From the NCBI GenBank assembly GCA_007922195.1, contig ML681971.1:21968386-22032385 (forward strand): 64,000 bases of DNA, read 5' to 3'. Positions 24,856-36,955 of this stretch are shown piece by piece. The DNA is from Podocnemis expansa. Its lineage: Eukaryota; Chordata; Testudines; Podocnemididae. Position 1 is the stretch's first letter. Every line of letters starts with the position of its first letter. Made by a program: the position numbers and the translations under genes. Below the pieces are notes generated by a model. It did not search any database and was not told where the DNA came from. It saw only the letters and a program-made list of their open reading frames with translations.

Positions 24856-26944
24856 TTGTCTATAGACCCTGAAACCTCAGGAGAAAGGGATGTGTTAAAG
24901 TTCCTGGAAGCCTGCAGGAGATAAGTTTGGTCTCCACTATTATCCCCTCCATGTTCTGTTTAGTTGCTTCTTCCTGTTCCACTAGCCAGTGCACAGTCCT
25001 GGTGTTTCTTTGAAACACCAACTCTCACTGTTCTGTCATCTGACATGAGACTGGTAGGATGGCCTTCTTTCCCCTCACTGCTGGAATCATGTTACTGGAA
25101 AATCTCCAATCGTCGTATATAGAAACAAGTTTTTAGGAAGCGTGTCCCCAAAGACAAATAAAAAGAACCATGCATTTATATTTTGTTAATTTCATGATCT
25201 TTAAGCCAATTTCATGTGATTTTTTTGGGAGAGGCCCTGACTCAGTCCCACTGAGGACAGTTCCAGGCTCAGAGAAGAACATTTCATGGCTCTTCTCTGG
25301 AAAGGATGGTTGAGATCTGAGTGGGACTTCACCAGAAGTTCTTATTATGTGCCAGGCATGTTCCAGAGCATGTCTTGGACTCGCTAGGAAGATACTGATG
25401 AACTCAGAAAGCTGCCTCAGCCAGCCAGGAACCTGCATGCCACACAATAAATAAACTAGGCTCAGCGAAGGGGTGTTGGGGGCATCAGGGGAAGAGGTGG
25501 TGTAGTACAGGAGAGGAGCTTACATATCTACCCCTCCATCTACCTGGCCCTTTTAAATCACTGGGCTTCTGGACAGTTGTCTCCCTTCCTACACCTCTGT
25601 CCATCAGCAGGCCTGCCCTGACTTGTGAAGCATTGTGAACCATTGAACTGTTGTCTTTCAGAATAATAAATAATGCTTTTATTTGTATTGAGGTTGAGCT
25701 TAAAAGCTGGGATCTGATGTCAGAAACCCTATTGTGCCTAGATGCTGCAAAAAAAAAACAGCTAAAAGAGGGGGAAAGATATCCCTGAGAGCAGGTATTT
25801 CCTTCAGTGGAAGGGGTTAGGTGAAAAGCACTGGGGAGTTTCTCACCTGCTATTCAATCTGTGCTTGCCAGCAGGCTGAAATGATGGCATTTCATGAGCG
25901 TGTTTTGCTGTGGTGGTGCACAGTTGAGGTATTTCATGTCACCACAACAGAGGCTTATGATCTGGAAAACCAATCAGCACAGTGAAAGGAAAGAAAAGAA
26001 AACCAGTTTGATTCCCTTTTTTTTAATTCAGTGTTTTGTAAATGATGCTCCCACCTCTTCTCAACCCACTCAATATAAGGGCTAAAATCTTCCAAACTTT
26101 GGGAGGTGCCTAAAGTTAGGCCGCTAAATGAGGCCCTGAGTCCTTCTGTGAGTTTTGAATGGCTGAATCCTTGGCTTCCCAAAGCCCATGCAGAACTCCA
26201 CTGTTCTTCCCACATGAACGTCACTGCAGTGAGAGTGTGAGGTGGCCTGGCTTTTTCCAGCTGTGGCGCGCACACAGCTCATGTTAGTCACTGGAAGAGG
26301 GACATGGCCAGTTCCTGTGAAAATCAGGCCATTTATTTAGGTGCATGAAGTCAAGACTGCAAAAGGGCTTTCTGGCGGTATGTGTGCTTACCCTGAATTG
26401 GTACTATTTCACTTCAGGTTGCTAGAAGCTGAGCTGTTCTTGGATGTATTAATTCAGTCCCGTCAGTTGATCACGTTTTGTTCTCCCGCACTGCCCCCAA
26501 CTTCTCTCTCTCAATGTGATTCTCAATTTTGTGAATTAAAATTTAGGATTAAATTATTCATCCTGTTCTATTAAATGTGTAGTCTTTTCAGCCATCCACT
26601 TTCATGTTCTTTAGCATTTATATCTGTAGTGGTGTCTAGTTTTTTTTTGTTCATGGGAGCTGGTTGAATTCATCCTTATTAACTAATTCTCAGAGACAGG
26701 GCTTGATCACCTGTATTGTGAAAAGATGTGGTGGAATTATAGCCTAGGCAAAAAGACCAAGAGCAAACTTCTCTTTCCAGCTCACTATTGCAAATCCTGA
26801 CCGTAAATCTGCCTTTGACATCAGTGACAGAGCAGTGCACAGCCAACAAGAAGAATTTTCAGAGACAGAGCCCAGCACAGTGGTCTGAAAGGAGAATTTA
26901 ACCCTGAAGCATGTTATGACTAATTTTCACTACGGCTATCTCTT

Positions 26945-28797
26945 TGAATAAGGTTGCTTTAAACATTAAAACTAAGGATGAAAGAAATGGTCTGATGGTG
27001 AAACGGGCACCGCTGGAGAGCGATGGCAAAACTGATGAACGTTATAAACAAATCCGTTTTGAAATTCATGGTATGATAACGAGAGATTACGAGGAATATC
27101 ACAGGTTGAGGTTGAAGGAGGCTGCCAAAAAGAAGGTCAGTCTGAAACGCATTGAAAATGGTGTCTCTTTGAAGCAGGGTATTCCTGTTGCATTCAAAGA
27201 TGTAAACAGCAAATGGACTACTTGTCGATGTGCAATGAATAAAATTTGCGAGGACTTCTGTGATAAACTGTTCACTTCCCAAATAGTGGTTGACCTCGAG
27301 CATCTCCGCGACAGAACTACTGTAATTCCTAAAATCACTGTTTCTGAGGAACGAGCTGCAGTTGAGCAATCTAAGAAACGCAGGTGCCCTGGAACTGATG
27401 ATATTAAGAATGAACAGCTGGCTCCAGGAGGAATTTTGCTTTACAAAGCATTAGTGGAACAATTTTCAAGATATGTTGAGCTTCAGTGGACCCCTAGATC
27501 CTGGAAGAATTCGTTAACCATTCTGCTGATGAAAAGGGTGACCCTGAGGACTTAAGCAACTAACGTCCGGTAATGCTTCTCTCATACAGATGCAAGGTGT
27601 TCACTCGAATTATTCTTGGTCGAATTCAGAAGGACATTGACCTACAAATGAATCAAGAACAGGTTGGATTCCGCTCAGGTTTCTCCACAACTGATCATAT
27701 TCACAGTATTAGACAGCTTATGGAGAAATGCAACGAATACTGTATTCCACTGTGCATTGCCATCATTGACTACAAAAAGGCATTTGAGTCGGTCGAGTTT
27801 AACGCAGTACTGAATTCGCTTAATGATTCTGGAGTTGACCAAACCTATATTTTGCTGTTGAAAGAAATGAACAGTGAGTGCACATTGACAATCAAGCTCT
27901 TTGAGGACCCTTGTAAAATAAAATTGTGCAGAGGAGTGCGTCAGGGTGACAACATTTCGCTGAAATTGTTTGCTGTCACACTCAAAAACGTGTTCAAAAA
28001 CCTGAACTGGCAGACAGGAATCAAAGTAGATGGAGAGTACCTGACACATTTGCTGTTTGCTGATGACTGTGTTCTCTTTGCAACAGAGATACAAGAACTG
28101 CAAGAAAAAGTGCATCCGTTGCAAAAAGAATTGATGAAGGTTGGCCCGGAGATGAACATATCTAAAACTAAATAAACTCTGTGCAGATGGCATATAATCC
28201 TAAATTGTAAAGAAGTAGAACAGGTTGCTAAACATACATATTTGGGTCACATTCTGAATTCTTCTGGTGCTGTCGATGAGGAGATCTCGGAAAGGAGGCA
28301 AGCCGGTTGGTCTGTATTCCATCGTCTGAAGACTGTGTCTTCTTGGACGATGAATTGTCCAAGCCACTGAAAGCTACCTTATTTAACTCCACGGTGCTGC
28401 CCTCACTGACATTTGCAGCTCAAAGAGCAATGGAACGAAGGATATGCAAGCTATCTTTGCATGATCCAACCAAGAAATTCATCAATGAATGGGAGCGAAG
28501 GACATGGTGCAAGCCATTCGTGAAGCCAAAATGCGATGGGCCCATCATGTCATTCGACTCCAGGACAACAGGTGGACATTGTGGCTGACTTACTGGATTC
28601 TTGTCAACTACAAATGTCCCATTAGTCGACCAAAAATGAGATGGGCAGATCCAATGGTCAAGATTCTCAGTCAGAAGTGGAAGCCAATGGCACAAGGCAG
28701 AAACCATTGGTGTGAGATCAACCTGCGACAGTAGCAAAGCTCTATCAGCAACATGGTATGTTGAGGACAGATCGGGTACAGGTGATACAGGTGATAA
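26945..28797 (+). mobile_element. RTE-clade non-LTR retrotransposon relic
   Basis: About 1.85 kb of reverse-transcriptase coding sequence, 5'-truncated (no endonuclease domain seen) and broken by frameshifts. First block, 26944-27555: KKRRCPGTDDIKNEQL and LQWTPRSWKNSLTILL, the region before the RT fingers. Second block, 27573-28175, is open for 201 codons: YRCKVFTRIILGRI, EQVGFRSGFSTTDHIHSIRQ, the palm block CIAIIDYKKAFESVE (first catalytic Asp), LCRGVRQGD, and the catalytic box LLFADDCVLFA, then MNISKTK. Later blocks in other frames: EVEQVAKHTYLGHILNSSG and SERRQAGW (about 28215-28310), ATLFNSTVLPSLTFA, and EAKMRWAHHVIRLQDNRWT to a stop near 28734. This order and the C-terminal tail match RTE elements. 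The 3' end is short and finishes with a 9-bp tandem repeat, TACAGGTGA twice (28777-28794), as RTE tails often do. It is not obviously BovB. Confidence 0.85.
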
Positions 28798-31700
28798 AAG
28801 AAACCCTGGACTAATACACTTATTTCTGCAGAAAGCAAGCAATATGAATGTATTTTGGCAAATTCCTTTCTTAGCATACAGGGGCCTTTTATGCATGTAT
28901 AACATATGACTTCATTAGATCATCCAAACTGGTTCTGTTCCACTGGTTTTCACAGAACTATTCTCAACATGCTCTTATTAGATTTCAAATCATGAGGACT
29001 TGCTCTGAACGAATGATTGATTCATGTTGAAGGCCAGGTACTTAATTATCTGCTCTAGCTGTTTTTTTTCCTTCTTCCACGTTCCTGATTGTTAATGTGG
29101 CACCATATGAATTAATTAGCTGTTAAATAACCAAGCTACAAAACATAAATTTAAGCTCATCTGAATGACCATTTTAACTTCCCCTTTCCAAGGATTGCCT
29201 ATAAAGTACACTTCAAGGTTGGAAACTGGGCATGTAAGCAACAGGCTCAGTGTGGAATTTTTAATTTCCAACCCCTGGCAATGACAGCAGTGAGGCCTCA
29301 TTCCCTGAGAGGAAGCAGGGTGTAATTAACCCATCAAACAATGAGGAATACCAAGTAACATATTGCCAGAAGGAGTTTTGAAGTAGCTGAATATTTTAAG
29401 ATCCCAGGAGGCCTTTGTCAGAATGACTCCATTACTAGTTTTAGACATTTAGTTTCATGGAGTCTGAGTGAATTGGAACTGCTTTCAAGAGTTTTTATAT
29501 GGATCTCCAGAAGTCCTTGTCCAAGGTCACCTTCTCCAGATGCTGCTTGTGGAGAGAAAATAAAATCAAAAGAAAGAATACATCAGGCCACTCAAAGGAG
29601 AGAGCGTGTAGTGATTTCCTCAGAGCTATTAAGGAAGTTGGTCATCTTCGTTAATCATTGCCTCCCCAAGGAGCTCTAGTGGCTACTGGAACCGAGAAAT
29701 ATGTAGGTAGCCATATTCCATGATTATCAGTTGATTGGGACAAAATCAGAGAGTACTTCTTAAAGAGCGTAGGTGGATTGAGCCCTGTGCCGCAGCTGCA
29801 TCAGGGCTGTCTCAAACTTGTCTTCCAGAGTAAGACACACACTTTTCCAGGAGATTAGGAACATTATTTAGCAGCTCTGCCTAAAGAATAAGTTGGAATG
29901 GTTTCAAGACCAACTCCTACGCCTGCTCCCAAGCCCCTACTTTACAGGAAGGAGTTGTGAACAAAGGGTCCTCATCTGACTAAAATCAGAGATGACTTGC
30001 ACAGGGAGAGCTGACTTCCAACAACTCTAAAGCTTACAGTAGTCCAGCCAAGCACTTAGGAAGCCACATCTTGTCTAGCTAATGCCCTGTTTCCATGTCC
30101 CATGCCCTCACCCATATCTAGAAAGGTCTAAATGGGACACTTTACTGACAAGCCATTCACTGGTAATGCTAAAGCAAGCAGCACTAGGAGTGGCCGCGGA
30201 GCTTTCTACCATGAGCAACTCAGCGAGTTTTGCAGGACTCATCTCTTTCAACAAACTGCCAGGCAGCGAGTGCTGTTGCTTAATAATAAAGCTGGACCCC
30301 TTTAACTTGCAATCAGCCCACAAAGTATATATCCTTGGGTTGCTGAAATAACAGCTGAGTTGAACACCAAATTTCAGAAAGTCTCCAGGAGACTTTTTAT
30401 GTCATTGCACAAGCCAGACTGGGGCTCTGCATTACTGCACATGTTCAGTCTCGGTAGGCTGAGCTCATGCATAAAAGAAGCTTGTGCCCTTCGAGGACAG
30501 TCATTCTTTTAATAGAGGAGAAGCTGCCTGTGAAGCAGAATAAGGAAAGGGAAACTCTTTATTTGGCATTGGCTTCCTGAGGGTCTTAGAGAACACTTAG
30601 GAACTTTTCTTACCTCCCCAAATAGAATACCCTTTGTAGCATTCAACTTCATCTTAACCAGCCATAGTCAGCATTCAATTAATGCTCCCACTGGGAGGAA
30701 GATCAACTGTTTGGGCTGAGAAGGAGGAAGGGAGAAGGTGTCTGCTCCGTAGCAGATCTGTTTCTCCTCCATTGCTGCTGCTTAACACCTAATCTCCACC
30801 AGTTCACCACTGGGAATGATCTTTGTTCCGCATTGCACCTTGACTATGGGTTCTCAGTCTGAGCATTCCAGCCACCCTCACCCCCTTCTATATTAGTGCC
30901 CCAAATCTTTTTATTTTGTAACATGGTACTTCATGGAAAAGGGCAGAAACCATTGATCTAATTCACTTCTGAGATTACACTGCTCCTTATACACTAGAGT
31001 CCAATCATTTAAGGGAATTGGAGAGAGACAGTGAAAGATCCCTCTTAGTCAGAAATCATCTCCCCATAATAATGTTGCTATGTATAAGTATCAGAGGTGC
31101 TGGGCCCTTTACAGTTTAGCATAGTCATGCAGAGTAGAGGCAGAAGGTGGTGGTGAAGTCCTGTATTTGTCATGGCTGAAGAGCTTGGGAGAGGAAATAT
31201 GCTTTAAAAAGAGGTTGTTTCCACAGAGAAGAAAGTGTGGAAGTTCTTCCTAGGCTAAGCAAAGGCGTGAAAGAAGATGTGAAGATATTTGGGAGAGGAA
31301 TGCAAAGGGAGATATTGTTTAAATACCTACAGATAGTGCCTTTCGTCACAAATCATACGATGCAAACATTAACTGTTGCATCCAGCTACCTCTCGAGTAG
31401 AACTGCAGCTGTTGCACAATTGGGTGCGGAGCATTTTGGGAAGAGGCAGGCAAGCAATCTATTGTAGAAAGCATTGTATGATCCTTGTTGTCTGTCCATA
31501 GATGCCAGGGCACACGGTTTATCTACCTTGGAAGGATGAATGGCTGTTAACTCTGCTGGGATTTGACCTTATAATACTAGGTGTTGTAAATGTGACACTG
31601 AGGCCTTTTTCACCGGAGGGATTCTTGCACCGGTGAAGCTGGACAGTGCAACCTGATGGTATAGATTCACTATAGTGCAAGCCACTTATTATACCAGTGC

Positions 31701-33589
31701 AGGGCATCTAGGCCAGAGACTGCCTTCAGCACAGCGCTGGTGTGAAATAACTGCAATGTAAACATATGCTTTTAGAATGAAGCTGTCCCCTCCAGCATCT
31801 TAAATCTTAGAGGGATGTGTAATTTGTTGTGGTGCCAGAATACCTGGAACTGGATGCCTTCTGTAAAGGTTGTGTTTACTGACCAAAGAAAAAACTTTAA
31901 ACCACCAATTTGACAGCAGTCTTTATAATCAGAAGGTGCTGGATTAACTCTTCCCTACATACGTTGTATCCTTCAAATAATAATGCAGATAAGCTACTGA
32001 GCACTGCTTACTTGTGTTGGGGAAACTATAATTTGCTTTTATCGATTTGCACATTTGAATTGATTTTAAAAGCAAGGATCTGCGAGCCCTGACGTGCTCA
32101 GACTGTTCACATCTCAATGGTGAGTTTTGTTTATCTTACACTGCCATCATCCAGGTGAAAAATGAAAACTCCCAGGTGCAGCCCTACTGATAGGTTGATT
32201 GTGCAGACAGTTTTGTTTGTTTGCTTGTTTGGGTGAGAAACTTCAAAACATAGTCCTTCCTCTAAGACTAAACAAAGTCCTGTGCATCCTTAATGGCATT
32301 TCTTTTTGTGACACTATTTCTTTTGGGATGGGGTGGTGAAATGCCACCCTAGGGAGACAGGGATATAGGAAGAGCTCTGGACCCAGGAAGCCCAACCTTA
32401 TTTGGAGGAGCACTTAAAAGGATGCATTGCAGCCTCATGATTGGCAGAAGGATACAGACCTGTATCCACCACTATGGAGAGCATGCCCAGAAGTTCCACT
32501 GCAGGAAGCATGGACTCCTTAGCCCACAAAGGCACATGGGTTGGGTCACAAAGGACAACCACAAATCATGCTACATCTCAGGGAGGGACAAAACAGTAGG
32601 AAGAGACAAAGGGCAGGTTGTTAACTGGATTGCAGGTAGCAAATACTGTCCTTACAGTACTCTAGAGTACCCCTAATTCTTCCTGGTTTCTGACATGGTT
32701 CCTAACCCCTAGGAAGGGCTCTCTTCACACTGCGTAAATGTGCTTTTGTGGCTGGAGCTGAAGTATCAGAAGCCCTAATTGAATGTCCTGTCTTTTACAC
32801 TGACTCCCTGTGCAATCTTGGGGAAGTCACTTAAAAATCAGTGTTTCCTAAACAAGGAGTCTTGATTCACCAATGGGTCTGCTGGAAAATTCTAGATGAT
32901 TCACCACACCCCAGTGGGAATAAAAAAAGGGGTATTGCACCCAGCAGCTCTAATTTGCTCATCCGTGCAGCAGCATCAAGCGGTTTACAGAAGTCTTCTG
33001 ACTACGGTGTATGGGGTCACATGGTGTGGAGCGCTGCCAGCATGATACCCGGGCCTGTGGTGTGTGCTGAACCCTCAATGTGCCAAAACTGAGGCTCCTG
33101 TTCCTTTTGGTGCCAGAGACTGGATAGCGGGATGGACAGGTTCACAAGCTGGGAGGGGCAAGAAGTGGGAAGTGGGATAGGGAGGCAAGGCTGCAGGGGA
33201 AGGGGACAGTCAGAGGGCTCCCTCAAGGGCTAAGGAAGGCTCGTGGAAGGGTGTGTGTAGGGGCTTGCAGAAAGGTGAGATTCCCCCCTCCCCAGCACCT
33301 CTTCCTGTTTACTTCAGTCAGGCTAATGGGGAGGCTTGAGGGGGAAGAAGAGATGGGTCAGATGGACAGGTGCAGCAGTAGGGCTGGGGGCCTCGCAGTT
33401 AATGCCTCCCTCTTCAAATAATGCTCTGCAGACCCAGACCATGCCACCACACCTCCCTCCCACCCCCTTCCGCACCAGCATGGCTTGGTCTATAGTATAT
33501 ATGTAAAGAGGGTTGCAAACAAAAACAAAATGCAGTTGCGAGTTGCCTGAGTAGAATATTCGGGAGTCACTGAAGTCTTAATCTCCTAT

Positions 33590-33740
33590 TCTGTGTCTCA
33601 GTTTCCCATCTATAAAATGGCAAATATGACATTCAGGACTCCCTCCCTCTATGCATTTGTGCAGCATCTAGCACCCTGGGGTCCTTAGTTGGGACCTCTA
33701 GGCACAATGAAGTACAAATGCTAATATTTATAACCTGCTG
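33590..33740 (-). repeat. MIR-like SINE
   Basis: TCTCAGTTTCCCATCTATAA and AATGGCAAATATGAC, followed by GCAGCATCTAGCACCCTGGG, GTCCTTAGTTGGG and GTACAAATGCTAATATTTAT. The last part is the inverted form of the segment at 22610-22700. The orientation given follows that segment. Confidence 0.65.
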
Positions 33741-33875
33741 TGTCATCTTGGATAAATCACTTGCTTATTCTATGCCTCAATTTTCCCATCCATGAAATGG
33801 CTGTAATAGCTTCTTTAGAGAGCTTTAACAGTTTCATATTTGTAAAGTGCTTTAACATCAGAAAAATGTAATTCT
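33741..33875 (+). repeat. MIR-like SINE
   Basis: CTGCTGTGTCATCTTGGATA, AATCACTTGC, TGCCTCAATTTTCCCATCCA, GAAATGGCTGTAATAGC and TTTGTAAAGTGCTTTAACAT. This is the MIR-like core and tail in forward orientation, directly next to another copy. Confidence 0.7.
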
Positions 33876-33901
33876 AAGTAAAATATTAATATATTATTTC
33901 C

Positions 33902-33908
<7 letters not shown>

Positions 33909-33962
<54 letters not shown>

Positions 33963-33966
33963 TGTG
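33909..33966. repeat. Compound microsatellite (TG)n(GA)n
   Basis: About 12 TG units pass directly into about 14 GA units, then a short TGTGTG. Uninterrupted, so probably length-polymorphic. Confidence 0.97.
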
Positions 33967-35724
33967 AAGAAAAATAATTCTGAAAAAAATGTAAATATTT
34001 CCTTTTGAAATGACTTGGTTTTGCAATTCCATTTTATTTATAAAAATGCAAAAACGTTAAGGAAAAAGCTCTTAAAAGTTAAACAAAACATTTTGTTCAG
34101 CTAAAAATATGTTAGTTACTGTTGTGCTAAAATTTTCCAAACGTTTTATTTTCAGGTCAACCTAAAACATTCTCCCCCTGAATAATTCTGGAACTGCAAA
34201 CAAAACAACATGAAAAAAATCTTTTATTCACTCAACTGCATGTGTGACAGCATTGTGGCAGAGATAAAGATTAAAAAAATAAAAAATAAATTAAAAAAGC
34301 TAAAGTTTAAGGTCAAGGTCCCCAGGTGACATCTTCCACTGAGCATCTTCTACTATCTGAAGATTTGGATCTGGCCCTAAATTAACATAAGTATTAGCAA
34401 AACTTCCATCTGGGCAGCACTCTAATTGGGTCTGTAATTTAGCAGGCTAGAGACACTTTCCAACTGACCTAAGGCATGGAATACATAGGATTTGCTGTCT
34501 TTGGTTAGGAAGACGGCCCTGAGTAAAAGTTGTGTTGTGAAAGCACATTTGATTGTTTATTTAAGTTTGCACTGTCATGGACAGGATGGTCCCTCTTCGA
34601 GGGAGGTAATCCAGGCAAAAGCTTGATTTTTATTTTAGCGACAAGAAGTAATCACTGCGAGATTGATCATTCACTAGAAGTACTGAAGCAAATAAATTGC
34701 TCAGTGCCCAATGCAGGATGAGAATGGTGGCTAATGGAAATGGTGGGATAGGTTGGCCTGACCATAATTTGGCTTGATGAAGCATCCACATGGGCATGGT
34801 GTTAATGTGCTATTGATATGCAGCCAGCCAATTTCCCCTGTGCAGATTGGGCTTTGACTCGTTAGAGCAGAGCTGCGCATCACGGCAGTAAATGAAGAGG
34901 AAAATTGAAGTAATGCTGTATTATAAATTTATGATTTCATCTGTCTGACCTAGAGAATGTTCTGTGATGGGAGATACAGATTAGAACCTCTATCCAGTCA
35001 GCTTTGCAGTTTGTCTGTTGTTAGAAATGAGGCAGGGGAGATGGTAACAAGTGTCATTGCATTTGTCTCCTTGGTTGGCTTCAGGTCTATCTTTTCAAGG
35101 CTGTTCTGTTAGGGCAAGAACATCACTTGCCGAGTAATCCTGAAAGGGAGAATAAAGTGGGGAGCTCTTGCTTGCCCCACTCCATGGGCTCCTGCAGGGA
35201 AGAGAAGAGCCAGTTTAGTGGGATTGCTGCTGCTCTTTCCATTGTTGAGTAATTTCTCAGTCTGCTTTTCTGGAAAGTTCAGGTATGTCAGCTCTTATTC
35301 AGTGAAGACTGTGTATGACAATCTAGCCTTTCATGATTACAGCGCAGACTCTAGTTCTGTGTGGCAAGCCCATTCCCCCCACAATTCCAAGTCAGTGTGT
35401 ACATTGACGAATCCCCTCATCTTTTAGAGTCCAAATATAACTTTCTCTTTTAAAAAGAGAACGAGCTCTGGCTGAACTGACTGCGGAACTGAGATTCATG
35501 GTGATGTTAAGGGGTTGCATAGTTTGCAAACAATCCATCTATTACTATGATTGTTTTAAAAATGATTTGTGAAGATTACCACTGAAAGATCTTATTTAAT
35601 GACAGATTTCTCAGGGAATCCTGCCACTGAGCTGTGAAGTAAACATTCAGGAGATAACTAGTGTTGGTATGAAAGCCACAGCGTGCTGTTTTGTGTTCAT
35701 TTGCCAGCTTTGATCCCTGCACCC

Positions 35725-36096
35725 TGTGGCAGGGTGCTGGGCTATCCCCAGCCACAGAACCTTAATCAAAGGGTGAGGGAAGCCAGCTAGGTGAGCTGGC
35801 TGGCCAGGGAGTTGACAAGGAGCAGCTGGTGAGTTTACTAACCATGTTTCATAAGGCACCCAGGGAGGAAATGGAGCTGGAAGGAACAGCCAGCCAAGGG
35901 TAAACTGTTACTACTGGGGCTGAGTTTCTCTGATCTGGTCTGGTAGAACTACTGGGCTGTTTGGCCTGTGAAAACTGTGTACAGCTGGTGGTGGGTTGTC
36001 CAGTGCAATAAAAGGAGCACTGGTGACACCAAAGCTGGGGTCTGTGTGTGCCTGGTGAGGAAAGAGGAGCAGGGAAGGCCATGTGAGTTGTCTACA
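35725..36096 (+). mobile_element. Probable solo LTR
   Basis: A 372-bp block that begins TGTGGCAGGGTGC and ends GTTGTCTACA, so it has TG...CA termini. An AATAAAAGGAGCAC sequence at about 36007-36020, roughly 80 bp before the end, would suit an LTR polyadenylation signal. Flanking 5-mers CACCC and CCCCC agree at 4 of 5. No internal retroviral coding sequence or second LTR is seen nearby. The assignment to an LTR class is open. Confidence 0.4.
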
Positions 36097-36769
36097 CCCC
36101 CCACCTTTAATCCAGTTATCAAAATTCATTCAAGTATTTAATCATCTGGTTTTAAAGTACGAATAATAGTAAACTCTGTACATATAAATTCAATGTGAAA
36201 TGGAAGGACTTGCTATGTCAGCAAAATAATTGTACAGTGGATTAGAAAACTTACTTTTAAAGAATAAACATAAGAGGTATGAGAATTTGCAAGGAAACTT
36301 CCAATTGTAAACAAGCAAAGAAAACCACACAAAACAATGTGCTTGAGACAAATATAGTTGCTTTGACTATCAAAGCAAAGATTCCCATTGACTTCAAAGA
36401 GAATTGCATCAAGCATTTCATGATGAGATTGATGGGCAACAGGGTGCAGTCTTAATTTGCATGGGGGTAAAATGATAAACAGCGCACCATAATTTGAAAG
36501 GGCAACATGTGGTGTTCACCATAACAATTAGTCTTGGTAAATAGAGCCTGTGAAAAGGCCGGTAACTTATCAGCCTCAGTGTGAGCAAAATAATGGAGGG
36601 AGAAAACACACAACCCTGCTGGCAGAAAATGCGCCCTTTTATGCCAGACTTTTCGCTTCCAGGAGTTAGACCGTTCAGGATGCTGCTGCCTTCAGAGCAA
36701 AACACCATTGCTTAGGGTTAGTTGGTGCTAGAAGCGCCACCATGGCACAACTCCAACATTGCAGCTGTT

Positions 36770-36955
36770 GAAGATGTGCCACACCAATCTGCCACACCTA
36801 TGTCAGTGGGAGACACTTGCCCACCAGCATATTGCTGTTTACACTGGCGTTTAAGTTGGTGCCACTTAAAGTTGTTCAGGGGAGCTTATTCACACCCCTG
36901 AGCAACATAAGTTGCACCAGCACATGGTAGTATGTACGCAAGCCCTTAGAGCCAG
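36770..36955. mobile_element. Palindromic DNA-transposon-like repeat
   Basis: Contains a central imperfect palindrome, GTTGTTCAGGGGAGC facing CACCCCTGAGCAAC (about 36871-36905), preceded by GTTTACACTGGCG and followed by AAGTTGCACCAGCACA. The block at 61330-61545 has a similar centre (GCGCTCAATGGTGTGAA facing TCACATCTCTGAG). Probably a shared MITE-like family. The ends are not resolved. Confidence 0.4.

Noticed and set aside
28420..28905. 161-codon minus-strand frame over the RTE relic
   Set aside because: Antisense shadow of the retrotransposon coding region.
32840..33560. CAGTGTTTCCTAAACAAGG as a possible hAT left end
   Set aside because: No convincing right end or target duplication nearby.
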